Under the pieces are notes generated by a model that was not told where the DNA came from, made no database searches, and was given only the letters and a program-made list of their open reading frames with translations. Below are positions 16,765 to 24,350 of a stretch of DNA of 64,000 bases, piece after piece; the stretch's first letter is position 1; each line of letters opens with the position of its first letter. A program made the position numbers and the translations under genes. Source of the DNA: JASUTC01 sp035447925 (GTDB lineage: Bacteria > Thermotogota > Thermotogae > MWEM01); contig DAOTHY010000001.1 of assembly GCA_035447925.1 (NCBI GenBank), positions 1-64,000 of the forward strand, in the 5' to 3' direction.

Positions 16765-17445
16765 TTAGAGGGTGAATCTGATTTCCACTGCTTTGCCCAA
16801 AAACAAGCAGTCTCTTTCCCATTCTTCTGGCTTGAAGAAGAGGGGATCATAATTGCTGTTTTCGCTTAACAACCAGATTCCTTGTTTGGTGTGATAGAGC
16901 CTTTTCAGTAACGCCCGATTGCTATTGACAATAACTAGCGCTACGTCTTTGTTGTTGAACCGTTCGATGGGGATACGTTTGATTAATGCAATCGCTCCGT
17001 TTTTAATCAAAGGCTCCATGCTTTCTCCATGTACTCTTACGGCGAAATCCGCATCATCTCCGTACAGATAATCTTCTATGTTTTCTTGGGCCATGATATT
17101 TGCCCCTGCTCCCGTTACTCCCAGCAGGGGGATTTGATCCTGCAAGTATTCCAATGCAATGTGTGCATCAATATCTTTTTGCTTCAGATAAGCACTAATT
17201 TGTTCAACCGCATCTTCCTTTTGAGAGGGTAGGATTGGTTGAATGCCTTCGCTGATTCGTAATAGATACTCCAAAGAAATTTCAAACAAGTTAGATAACT
17301 TGATCAAGATTTTTTTTGATGGTTTTCGGATACCTCTTTCATAAGCGGAAATGGTTGACATATTAAGTTTCAAAAGCTTGGCTAATTCCTGTTGGCTTAA
17401 TCCCCTTTTTTCTCTTAACTCCTTTAAGAGTGTTTGGATGGACAC
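16765..17445 (-). CDS. XRE-family repressor with S24 (LexA-like) self-cleavage domain
   Basis: A 226-residue repressor. Residues about 5-60 form a lambda-type helix-turn-helix (RGLSQQELAKLLKLNMSTIS), and the C-terminal half is a S24/LexA-like protease with a candidate cleavage bond A113-G114, the catalytic serine in GESM (S142) and lysine in RALLKRL (K181); the spacing matches autocleaving repressors. The start is GTG 17445, because AAGGAG lies 9 nt upstream and the promoter's -10 lies at 17482-17487, so any ATG further up (17493, 17496) would be upstream of the transcript. Two palindromes cover the promoter, which suggests autorepression relieved by damage-induced cleavage. No phage genes are nearby, so this is a chromosomal regulator rather than a prophage repressor. 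Confidence 0.85.
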   Translation of the reverse strand: MSIQTLLKELREKRGLSQQELAKLLKLNMSTISAYERGIRKPSKKILIKLSNLFEISLEYLLRISEGIQPILPSQKEDAVEQISAYLKQKDIDAHIALEYLQDQIPLLGVTGAGANIMAQENIEDYLYGDDADFAVRVHGESMEPLIKNGAIALIKRIPIERFNNKDVALVIVNSNRALLKRLYHTKQGIWLLSENSNYDPLFFKPEEWERDCLFLGKAVEIRFTL

Positions 17446-17471
17446 TTTTTTTGGCTCCTTTTCCTTTTTAG

Positions 17472-17486
17472 ATACTTTTAAAGTAT
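17472..17486. promoter_or_regulatory. Palindrome over the -10 of the repressor promoter, candidate operator
   Basis: Arms ATACTTT and AAAGTAT around a single central T. It overlaps the -10 element (17482-17487) and likely start site of the repressor gene. Confidence 0.55.
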
Positions 17487-17510
17487 AGCACATCACAGGG
17501 GGTCATACAA
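17482..17510 (-). promoter_or_regulatory. Promoter of the XRE/S24 repressor
   Basis: Read leftward: TTGTAT (17505-17510), 17-bp spacer, TATACT (17482-17487). The predicted transcript starts near 17475, about 30 nt upstream of the GTG start. Confidence 0.7.
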
Positions 17511-17518
17511 AATGTATG
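17504..17518. promoter_or_regulatory. Palindrome over the -35 of the repressor promoter, candidate operator
   Basis: Arms CATACA and TGTATG separated by AAA; it covers the -35 hexamer of the repressor promoter. Confidence 0.5.
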
Positions 17519-17554
17519 ATTTAAAAAAGAAAAAATCAAAAAAAGAAATAACAC

Positions 17555-17583
17555 TTGACAAATTGTGCGAATTGGTATATAAT
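17555..17583 (+). promoter_or_regulatory. Consensus sigma70 promoter of a putative small RNA
   Basis: TTGACA (17555-17560), exactly 17 bp, TATAAT (17578-17583): both hexamers match consensus exactly. This is the best promoter in the window. Confidence 0.85.
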
Positions 17584-17589
17584 CATTTT

Positions 17590-17648
17590 GAAAGACAAAA
17601 GACAATAACCCCAATAACTTCCCTACCCCCTCCCCGGGGGTTTTTTTG
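17590..17648 (+). ncRNA. Putative short C-rich small RNA (about 58 nt)
   Basis: The transcript predicted from the consensus promoter would start near 17590 and end at the terminator T-run (17641-17647). It has no open reading frame of note and no ribosome-binding site. It carries three C runs, AACCCCAA, TTCCCT and ACCCCCTCCCC, the last of which also forms the ascending arm of the terminator. C-rich single-stranded stretches like these are used by several Gram-positive small RNAs (UCCC-motif RNAs such as RsaE/RoxS) to pair with G-rich ribosome-binding sites. The family is not recognised, so the function is inferred only from composition. An alternative is a leader/attenuator of the kinase gene 183 nt downstream, but that gene has its own promoter. 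Confidence 0.55.
17625..17647 (+). terminator. Rho-independent terminator of the putative small RNA
   Basis: Arms ACCCCC (17625-17630) and GGGGGT (17636-17641) around a TCCCC loop, followed by seven T residues. Confidence 0.85.
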
Positions 17649-17718
17649 TATGGTTAGGAAAAAAAGTCTCCTTCGAATCAAAATATCCTGGAATCATTCC
17701 ATGGTTTCACTTTATCTC

Positions 17719-17727
17719 TGATATAAT
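17719..17727 (+). promoter_or_regulatory. Extended -10 promoter for the hybrid kinase gene
   Basis: TGATATAAT about 100 nt upstream of the kinase ATG; no good -35 hexamer. Confidence 0.55.
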
Positions 17728-17830
17728 AGAAAAAATGAATTCTTAATCGTCAACGAGTAAATGATTATGATCATGTGATTCGAAATTATTGCCGTTGCCT
17801 TATAAAAGAGCATTCGTATCGGGGGGGCTT

Positions 17831-20665
17831 ATGAGCAAAGAAGAGGATATAAAAAGAAGAATTGTTAATGATAGCACTTTAAAAAGCGTCATCGATCATT
17901 CAGAGATGGCTGTTTTTTGCAGGGATTTTCAGGGAAAGGTAATTTATTGGAATAAAGGGGCTGAGATTCTATACGGATATTTAAGCAACGAAATAGTAGG
18001 GAAATCCGTTTTAGCAATTAAACCTGCACAGTATCCGCTTGAGATGCCTTTTGTCGATGAAAGGGTGCAACAAGGGGGTGTGATCCAGGGCATTGAAAGC
18101 TTACGAAAGGATAAAAAGGGAAATACAATAGCTGTGTTAAGCAATATTGTTCCGCTTGAACAGAATGGCGAGTATGTTGCCGCTATTCATTTTGAAAAAA
18201 ATATTACCCCTGAAAAAAATGCCTCCCATGAAAAGCGTTTCAGAAAGATTCTGGAAAGCTTTCCGGATGTTATATTCGAATTGAATAATGATTTTCGAGT
18301 GATATGGGCAAACAGAGTGGCATTAGAGATTGAACCGTTAGCCATTGGGAAACAATGTTTTGAGGCATTTGTAAATTTACAAAAACCCTGCGATGGTTGT
18401 GCGATTGTAAAAGCAAAAGAGACAGGGGTTAGTCAGCAGAGTTTAACACATCATGACGATTTCCAGAATGAAGAAAAATTTTGGGAGAATTTGGCAATAC
18501 CGGTTAAGGATACTTACGGGAACATCACTTCCATTATTGAAGTCTCAAGAGATGTAACCACAAGAAAACTAGCCGAAAAAGAACTGATGAAAACAAAAGA
18601 AAGATTGGAATTAGCGATGGAGGCGGGAAATGTTGCCTGGTGGATATGGAATTATCCCAGCGGATATGTAGAATACGATAAGCGTAAAGCACAAATGGCA
18701 GGTTATTCTTATGAGGAGTTTCCTAAAAATGTTTATGAGATAACTGAATTGATTCATCCTGAGGATTACGACAGAACAATGAAGGTGATGACAGAACATC
18801 TCAAGGGCATGATCCCTGAATACAGGATCGATTATCGACTCAGAACAAAACAAGGAGATTATGTTTGGTTTCACGATAGAGGGAAAGTCATTGAACGTCA
18901 GGAAGACGGAAAACCTCTTAAGTTGTCGGGAGCGGTTATCGATATTACCAAAAGAAAACAAGTTGAAGAAAAACTGAGAGCCACTCTTGAAAAGCAAAAG
19001 AAATTCGATGAATCACTACAACTGGCAAAAAACCAAGCAGAAGAGGCCAGTAGAGCCAAAAGTGAGTTTTTAGCAAATATGAGTCATGAAATTCGAACGC
19101 CGCTCAACGGTATTGTGGGATTCACAGAGCTGCTTCAGAAAACGGATTTGTCAAGATCACAAAAAAGGTATATGGATCATGTCCATAATTCTGCTACAGC
19201 ATTGTTGGATATCATCAACGATATTCTTGATTTTTCAAAGATTGAAGCGGGAAAGCTGGAACTGAATTATGAAATAACCGATTTAAATGAGTTGATTTCT
19301 CATTCACTGGATGTGATTCAATACAAAACACAGGAAAAAGAAATCGAATTGATCAAAGAAGTGGATAAAAGTGTCCCACCTTATGTTTTAGCAGATCCGG
19401 TTCGATTACGGCAGATTTTAACCAACTTACTCAGCAATGCTGCAAAATTCACTGAAAAAGGTCAAATTATCATCAATGTAAAAACGATTCATTGGGTGAA
19501 AGAGACTTCACGAGCACAACTCCTTTTCTCAGTGCAAGATACAGGTATTGGTATTTCTCGTGAAAATCAGCAGAAAGTCTTTCATTCATTTTCTCAGGCT
19601 GATTATTCCACAACAAAGAAATATGGAGGAACCGGATTGGGACTCAGTATTACGAATAATCTTCTTAAATTGATGGGTAGCCGCATTAAACTTGAAAGTC
19701 AACTTGGAAAAGGCAGCCTTTTCTCTTTTGTTTTGGATTTGGAAACTGTTGAGGTTGATACTTCAACGGCCAACTCATCTAGTCTGATCGGAGAAGGTTC
19801 TAAAAAGAAAAACTCTATGGACTATAAAATCGATTTGGATCTCCCTTCATTTCGAACAAATCCCGTGAAAGTGATGGTTGTTGAAGATAACGAAGTGAAC
19901 ATGGAATTGACTGAGATGATTCTTAAGGATATTTTTGGGGATTTGCAAAAGGGAAAAAATATTTCAATTGTTAAGGCTATCAACGGCCAAGAAGCCGTTC
20001 AGAAATATTTTACCGAATCACCGGAGATTATCTTTCTTGACATTCAGATGCCAATAAAAAATGGTTATCAGGTGGCACAAGAGATTAGGAGAGATGATCC
20101 GAATCACGAACGGGTCTTTATCATCGCCTTGACAGCGGCAGCTGTTAAAGGGGAACAGGAGAAATGCCTTGATGTTGGTATGGATGCCTATTTGACAAAA
20201 CCAGTTGCTGTTGAGGCCATTCTAAACATTTTGAAGGATTACCTTCTCAAACAAAAAGATCAGGTTTTAACTGATAAATTTCAGGGTACTGAAGCGACAT
20301 CAAAGGGTGAATCATGCGGCCAAACCAGACCAATCGTTCATTTTAACAAAGAACTTTTACAAACGGCTTTTGGCGGCGATTTACAGATGTATCAGCACAT
20401 TCTCGATTTGGGGAAAAGCGCATTGGTTGCTGAAGCAGAAAAACTCACCCGTCATTTTTTAACAGATCAGATTGACGGTGTTGGTAGAACAGCTCACAAA
20501 ATCAAGGGAATGGCTTTAAACCTTAGATTCGAACAATTACAACAATTATCTGAGATCCTTGAAATAAAAGCGATGGAAGAACAATCGATAAAGGCTTTTC
20601 ATTCTTATTATGTCGATGTAAGTGAAGAAATCAAAATTTTGCTGCGATTATTAGAAAACGAATGA
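17831..20665 (+). CDS. Hybrid sensor histidine kinase (PAS-PAS-PAS-HisKA-HATPase-REC-HPt)
   Basis: A 944-residue phosphorelay protein with no clear membrane segment, so it probably senses in the cytoplasm. It has three N-terminal PAS domains (about 15-125, 135-245, 250-380, the last followed by a PAC motif), then HisKA with the phospho-acceptor histidine H419 in MSHEIRTP, HATPase with NLLSNAAKF, DTGIGIS and GGTGLGLSI, a receiver domain with the aspartate D737 (FLDIQMP), and a C-terminal HPt domain with histidine H889 (AHKIKG). Thus it holds a His-Asp-His relay whose final partner is elsewhere; the single-domain regulator at 800-1177 and the orphan at 46444 are possible but unproven acceptors. 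The ATG at 17831 has only a run of seven G residues upstream, an unusual ribosome-binding site; a TTG at 17789 is an alternative. Confidence 0.88.
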   Translation: MSKEEDIKRRIVNDSTLKSVIDHSEMAVFCRDFQGKVIYWNKGAEILYGYLSNEIVGKSVLAIKPAQYPLEMPFVDERVQQGGVIQGIESLRKDKKGNTIAVLSNIVPLEQNGEYVAAIHFEKNITPEKNASHEKRFRKILESFPDVIFELNNDFRVIWANRVALEIEPLAIGKQCFEAFVNLQKPCDGCAIVKAKETGVSQQSLTHHDDFQNEEKFWENLAIPVKDTYGNITSIIEVSRDVTTRKLAEKELMKTKERLELAMEAGNVAWWIWNYPSGYVEYDKRKAQMAGYSYEEFPKNVYEITELIHPEDYDRTMKVMTEHLKGMIPEYRIDYRLRTKQGDYVWFHDRGKVIERQEDGKPLKLSGAVIDITKRKQVEEKLRATLEKQKKFDESLQLAKNQAEEASRAKSEFLANMSHEIRTPLNGIVGFTELLQKTDLSRSQKRYMDHVHNSATALLDIINDILDFSKIEAGKLELNYEITDLNELISHSLDVIQYKTQEKEIELIKEVDKSVPPYVLADPVRLRQILTNLLSNAAKFTEKGQIIINVKTIHWVKETSRAQLLFSVQDTGIGISRENQQKVFHSFSQADYSTTKKYGGTGLGLSITNNLLKLMGSRIKLESQLGKGSLFSFVLDLETVEVDTSTANSSSLIGEGSKKKNSMDYKIDLDLPSFRTNPVKVMVVEDNEVNMELTEMILKDIFGDLQKGKNISIVKAINGQEAVQKYFTESPEIIFLDIQMPIKNGYQVAQEIRRDDPNHERVFIIALTAAAVKGEQEKCLDVGMDAYLTKPVAVEAILNILKDYLLKQKDQVLTDKFQGTEATSKGESCGQTRPIVHFNKELLQTAFGGDLQMYQHILDLGKSALVAEAEKLTRHFLTDQIDGVGRTAHKIKGMALNLRFEQLQQLSEILEIKAMEEQSIKAFHSYYVDVSEEIKILLRLLENE

Positions 20666-20778
20666 AATCGAATGTATAACCCTTCATCATACCAAAGACT
20701 TAGTCAGAGTGACTGACTCACCGTGTTTATAATGAACAGGAATGGCAAATTATGAAAGGGAGCAAAACCAGAGTCATT

Positions 20779-20787
20779 TGATATAAT
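20779..20787 (+). promoter_or_regulatory. Extended -10 promoter for PPi-phosphofructokinase
   Basis: TGATATAAT, 69 nt before the ATG. No -35 hexamer is clear. Confidence 0.55.
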
Positions 20788-20855
20788 GGCTAAGAATTAA
20801 GATATGCGATGGTTACGGATAGAATTCAAAACATTTGAAGAATGGAAGTGAAAGA

Positions 20856-22085
20856 ATGGCAAAGAACTTAGTATATGCTCAATCCGGTGGTGTTACCCCT
20901 GTGATCAATGCTTCAGCATACGGTGTAATTTCTTCTGCGCTTAACACCGATTCGATTAATAAAGTCTACTCAGCCAAAAACGGGATACAGGGAATATTGG
21001 ATGAAGAGCTTTTTGTTATGAATAATGAAAGAAAAGAGGAAATTGAAAAGATGGCCTATACTCCGGGAGGGATTTTTGGTTCCTGTCGGGTAAGAATTAA
21101 AACGGAAGAACAGTTGAATCGAATCTTTTCGGTGTTTAATGCACACAAGATTGGTTATTTTTTATATAATGGAGGAAATGATTCCATGGAGACAGCTTAT
21201 GCTGTGTTTGAGTATGCTAAAAAGATCGGTTATGATTTAAAGGTCTTTGGTATTCCAAAGACTGTGGATAACGATTTATTGCATACCGATCATTGTCCGG
21301 GATACGGTTCTGCAGCAAAGTTCACTGCTACTGCAATTTTGGAGGCCACCAGGGACTTGAAATCAATGAGTACATCTTCTACTAAGGTGTTTTTGATGGA
21401 ATCAATGGGACGACATGCAGGATGGCTGGCAGCTTCTGCAGCGCTTTCTCAGGAAGTAGAGGAATCTGTGGCTAGGGTAATCCTCATGCCAGAAGTTGCT
21501 TTTTCCAAAGAGCGCTTTCTAAAACGGGTTGAAGAGGAAATCATCAAACGGGGATTTTGTTCCGTTGTAGCGTCTGAGGCATTAAGGGATGAAAATGGCT
21601 CTTTTTTATCAGATGCCGGGTACACCGATTCTTTTGGAAATGTGCAGTTAGGAAAGATAAGTTCGGTCCTCGAGCAAATGATCAAAGCTGAATTAAAAGT
21701 AAAGATACACACGGCCTTGCCTGACTATTTGCAAAGATCCTCTCGGCATATTGCCAGCCTAACCGATTGGCAGGATGCTATAGAAGTTGGGGCCAGGGCG
21801 GTTTTGTGGATGAGTAAACAAGAGGTTAGCGGAAAGATGGTCACGATTATCAGAGATATGGATCAACCGTATATCAGACATTTTGATACGGTTGACCTTT
21901 CGACGGTCGCCGGAGGAACAAAAACCTTGCCGGCTGATTATATCGATGCAACCGGGTATAATGTAACAGACAAATTCAGAAACTATGCGAGACCATTAAT
22001 TATTGGAGAAACTCCCAATCAATATATGTATGGCGTTCCTATGTATTCAAAATTGCGGTATTGCCTTGAAGAAAAGTGCTTATGA
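20856..22085 (+). CDS. pfp: Pyrophosphate-dependent 6-phosphofructokinase
   Basis: A 409-residue phosphofructokinase that converts fructose 6-phosphate to the 1,6-bisphosphate in glycolysis, in the cytoplasm. The phosphoryl-donor loop reads GGNDS instead of the GGDGS of ATP enzymes; the aspartate in the fourth position and the lysine in PKTVDND both favour pyrophosphate as donor, so the reaction should be reversible. Other family signatures are QSGGVTPVINAS at the N-terminus and MGRHAGWLAA in the middle. The ATG at 20856 was chosen because the family N-terminus (MAKNLVYAQSGG) starts there; GGAAGTGAAAG upstream is a weak ribosome-binding site. PPi enzymes of this length are common in Thermotogota and clostridia. 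Confidence 0.9.
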   Translation: MAKNLVYAQSGGVTPVINASAYGVISSALNTDSINKVYSAKNGIQGILDEELFVMNNERKEEIEKMAYTPGGIFGSCRVRIKTEEQLNRIFSVFNAHKIGYFLYNGGNDSMETAYAVFEYAKKIGYDLKVFGIPKTVDNDLLHTDHCPGYGSAAKFTATAILEATRDLKSMSTSSTKVFLMESMGRHAGWLAASAALSQEVEESVARVILMPEVAFSKERFLKRVEEEIIKRGFCSVVASEALRDENGSFLSDAGYTDSFGNVQLGKISSVLEQMIKAELKVKIHTALPDYLQRSSRHIASLTDWQDAIEVGARAVLWMSKQEVSGKMVTIIRDMDQPYIRHFDTVDLSTVAGGTKTLPADYIDATGYNVTDKFRNYARPLIIGETPNQYMYGVPMYSKLRYCLEEKCL

Positions 22086-22170
22086 TCATATTCGGAAGAA
22101 AAAATAACACTTGTTTTAATTTCGTCAATTTTAAAAGAGTTAAAAAACATTAAAAACGTGGAGGAACGAG

Positions 22171-23550
22171 ATGAAATCTTTTGAGTTAGTTATTATTGGT
22201 GCAGGTCCCGGGGGATATGTTGGAGCTATTAGAGCGGCTCAGCTGGGTATTAAGACAGCAGTCATTGAGAAAGACAAACCGGGTGGAGTGTGTTTAAACA
22301 TCGGATGTATTCCTTCGAAAGCCCTTATCCATCAGGCTGAAAAATATAATGCGATTACCGATTTGGAGAAAATGGGAATGAAAGTGGATCGAACGAACTT
22401 TGATTACAAAGAAGTGCACAAAAAATCAAGATTAGCTGCCAAAAAACTCTCCAAAGGTGTGGAATTTCTACTGAAAAAGAATCAAGTGGATTATATAGAG
22501 GGAGAAGCTGTTTTTGAGGATCGAAATACCATTTTGGTCAATGGTGAACAGATTCACGGTGATCATATTGTCATTGCAACAGGTTCGAGACCAAAACAGA
22601 TACCTGGTTTTGAGATTGATGAGGAAAATGTGATCAGTTCAACAGGTGCTTTGATGTTAGAAAAGCTTCCCGAAAAGATGTTAATTCTGGGAAGCGGTGC
22701 CATCGGTGTGGAATTTTCTCACATTTTCAATTCTTTTGGTGTAGAAGTCCATTTAGTTGAAATGCTCGATTCGATTATTCCCACGGAGGATCGAGATATT
22801 AGCGAAGAATTGGAGAAGGCCTTTAAGAAGAGAAAAATAAAGGTGTATACTTCTACAAAAGCAACCGGATATGAGAAAACAGAACATGGATTAACGGTTC
22901 ATTTAAAAGATAAAAATGATCATGAGGTGACGGTAGCGGTTGACAAGATTCTGTTAGCAGTAGGGCGGTCAATCAACATCGAAAATCTAGGTTTAGAAAA
23001 AATTGGAATTGAGTTGGAAAGAGGTAATTTCATCAAGGTGGGGGATTATTACGAGACCACCGTTAAGGGAGTGTATGCGGTAGGGGATGTGGTATCTTCC
23101 CCGTTATTAGCTCATGTTGCATCTAAAGAAGCGGAAATAGCTGTGGAACACATAGCTGGAAAAGAAGTTGAGAAAAGGCTTGATCCGCTGATGGTTCCTG
23201 GTGCAGTTTATTGTGAACCGGAAATTGGCAGTTTTGGATTGAAAGAAAAAGATATTCAGAATCAAGCGGTTATCGTGTCAAAGTTTCCCTATAAAGCGAT
23301 CGGAAAAGCAACTGCTGTAGAACAGTCGGAAGGATTCATCAAGATATTGACTGAAGAAATGACAGGCAAGATACTTGGTGCCAGTATTATTGGCGCCCAA
23401 GCTACTGAACTGATTCATGAGCTGCTTTTAGCGAAGGATAATGGCCTTTCGGCGAAAAAAATTGCAAGCATGATTCATGCACATCCCACCCTTTCTGAGG
23501 GGTTAATGGAAGCATCAAGAGCATCTCAAGGATGGGCGATTCATATCTGA
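22171..23550 (+). CDS. lpdA: Dihydrolipoyl dehydrogenase (E3)
   Basis: A 459-residue FAD-disulfide oxidoreductase that reoxidises lipoyl groups of 2-oxoacid dehydrogenase or glycine-cleavage complexes with NAD+. FAD-binding GAGPGGYVGAIRAAQ is at the N-terminus, the redox-active disulfide is in GGVCLNIGCIPSK, the NAD-binding motif is LGSGAIGVEF, the second FAD motif is VYAVGDVVSS, and the C-terminal active-site HAHPT(L) motif (histidine/glutamate pair HPTLSE) is present. The ribosome-binding site GGAGG is 8 nt upstream. No E1, E2 or glycine-cleavage genes are in the window, so its complex is encoded elsewhere. A small membrane protein follows 40 nt later. Confidence 0.93.
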   Translation: MKSFELVIIGAGPGGYVGAIRAAQLGIKTAVIEKDKPGGVCLNIGCIPSKALIHQAEKYNAITDLEKMGMKVDRTNFDYKEVHKKSRLAAKKLSKGVEFLLKKNQVDYIEGEAVFEDRNTILVNGEQIHGDHIVIATGSRPKQIPGFEIDEENVISSTGALMLEKLPEKMLILGSGAIGVEFSHIFNSFGVEVHLVEMLDSIIPTEDRDISEELEKAFKKRKIKVYTSTKATGYEKTEHGLTVHLKDKNDHEVTVAVDKILLAVGRSINIENLGLEKIGIELERGNFIKVGDYYETTVKGVYAVGDVVSSPLLAHVASKEAEIAVEHIAGKEVEKRLDPLMVPGAVYCEPEIGSFGLKEKDIQNQAVIVSKFPYKAIGKATAVEQSEGFIKILTEEMTGKILGASIIGAQATELIHELLLAKDNGLSAKKIASMIHAHPTLSEGLMEASRASQGWAIHI

Positions 23551-23590
23551 TCGAGATGATGGCCTTAATTATAGTGAGGAGTGAGTTTTC

Positions 23591-23848
23591 ATGCCGAATT
23601 GGCTCTATTTGATCCCTTTTTTGTGGTTTTGTTTTAGTGCTGTTGTGAAATATATCAAATCAGGCGGTCAAAAAATAGTGATGCTGGGTGATTTTGTTAT
23701 TGCAACGGGATTTTTATATCAACTGGTTTTTCCCGAAGGATCAATTGGTTTTTATATTGCCGGAGCGGGCGTCGTTTTTGATTTGACCCTGTATGTGTTT
23801 GTCCAAAAACAAGCAAAATCAAAACAGAGCAAAAGAAAAGAAGAATAG
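23591..23848 (+). CDS. Small membrane protein of unknown function
   Basis: An 85-residue protein with about three hydrophobic helices (residues 3-20, 30-47 and 52-72) and a basic C-terminal tail (KQAKSKQSKRKEE), so the tail is probably cytoplasmic. I do not recognise the family. It starts at ATG with GAGGAGTGAG upstream, follows lpdA by 40 nt, and is followed by a strong terminator, so the two are probably one transcript. Confidence 0.75.
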   Translation: MPNWLYLIPFLWFCFSAVVKYIKSGGQKIVMLGDFVIATGFLYQLVFPEGSIGFYIAGAGVVFDLTLYVFVQKQAKSKQSKRKEE

Positions 23849-23863
23849 AAAAAACGAGGAAAG

Positions 23864-23891
23864 AAAAAAGATGCTGAAAAGCATCTTTTTT
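23864..23891 (+). terminator. Rho-independent terminator after lpdA unit
   Basis: Twelve-base perfect arms (AAAAAAGATGCT / AGCATCTTTTTT) around GAAA, with the T run forming part of the descending arm; symmetric, so it could work in both directions. Confidence 0.9.
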
Positions 23892-23895
23892 CTCG

Positions 23896-23904
23896 TGATA
23901 TAAT
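23896..23904 (+). promoter_or_regulatory. Extended -10 promoter for the rbfA operon
   Basis: TGATATAAT, immediately after the lpdA terminator and 58 nt before the rbfA ATG. Confidence 0.6.
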
Positions 23905-23961
23905 CAACCGGTTTCATAATGATTTGAACGGATTCGATCAGTTGGAAAGGAAAGTGATGAA

Positions 23962-24348
23962 ATGCCAAAAGTTTTTAGAAAAGAACGGATTGAGGCTGAG
24001 ATGTTAAGGGTGATGGCTGAAGCGATTACCAATTGGAAGGAACCGGTTATCCCCAAGGAACTTATTTCATTCACGCGATGTGAATTATCAAGGGATAAAC
24101 GTCATGCGAAGATTTTTGTGAGCATATTTGATCCGGATAATGGAGAAGAACATGCTAAAGAAATCTTTGAGACATTAAATAAAAAAACGGGTTATTTTAG
24201 AGGATATTTGGGCAGACAAATCCGGCTTTATTATACACCTGAGATTAAATTGATTCACGATCTGGGAATTAAACAAAGTGTCAAAATGCAAAAGATCATT
24301 GACAATCTTCATCTCCAATCGGATCAACAGGAAGAGCCGGAGGAATAG
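23962..24348 (+). CDS. rbfA: Ribosome-binding factor A
   Basis: A 128-residue KH-fold protein needed for 16S rRNA 5'-end maturation and 30S assembly. The N-terminal RKERIEAEMLRVMAEAI and the later LNKKTGYFRGYLGRQIRLYYTPEIKL match the family, including the P-E-(I/L)-x-F/L strand motif near the end. An acidic C-terminal tail (DQQEEPEE) is present. It is the first gene of an rbfA-truB-ribF cluster, a common arrangement, and is 2 nt from truB. Confidence 0.92.
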   Translation: MPKVFRKERIEAEMLRVMAEAITNWKEPVIPKELISFTRCELSRDKRHAKIFVSIFDPDNGEEHAKEIFETLNKKTGYFRGYLGRQIRLYYTPEIKLIHDLGIKQSVKMQKIIDNLHLQSDQQEEPEE

Positions 24349-24350
24349 AG

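Larger units (their letters stand above)
17446..17830. promoter_or_regulatory. Regulatory region between S24 repressor and hybrid kinase
   Basis: 385 bases with no protein gene. In order it holds the repressor ribosome-binding site, palindrome 1, the leftward repressor promoter, palindrome 2, a consensus rightward promoter, a short C-rich transcript with its terminator, and a second rightward promoter for the kinase. Each is listed separately. Confidence 0.7.

Noticed and set aside
16765..17445. Classifying the S24 repressor as LexA itself or as a prophage repressor
   Set aside because: The DNA-binding domain is lambda/XRE type, not the LexA winged helix, and no phage genes surround it.
17512..17721. 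69-codon ORF between the S24 repressor and the hybrid kinase
   Set aside because: It spans the consensus promoter and terminator of the putative small RNA, has no ribosome-binding site and has low-complexity lysine-rich and proline-rich sequence.
20702..20718. AGTCA...TGACT inverted repeat upstream of the PPi-PFK gene as operator or terminator
   Set aside because: Arms are only five bases and overlapping alternative pairings exist; no T run.
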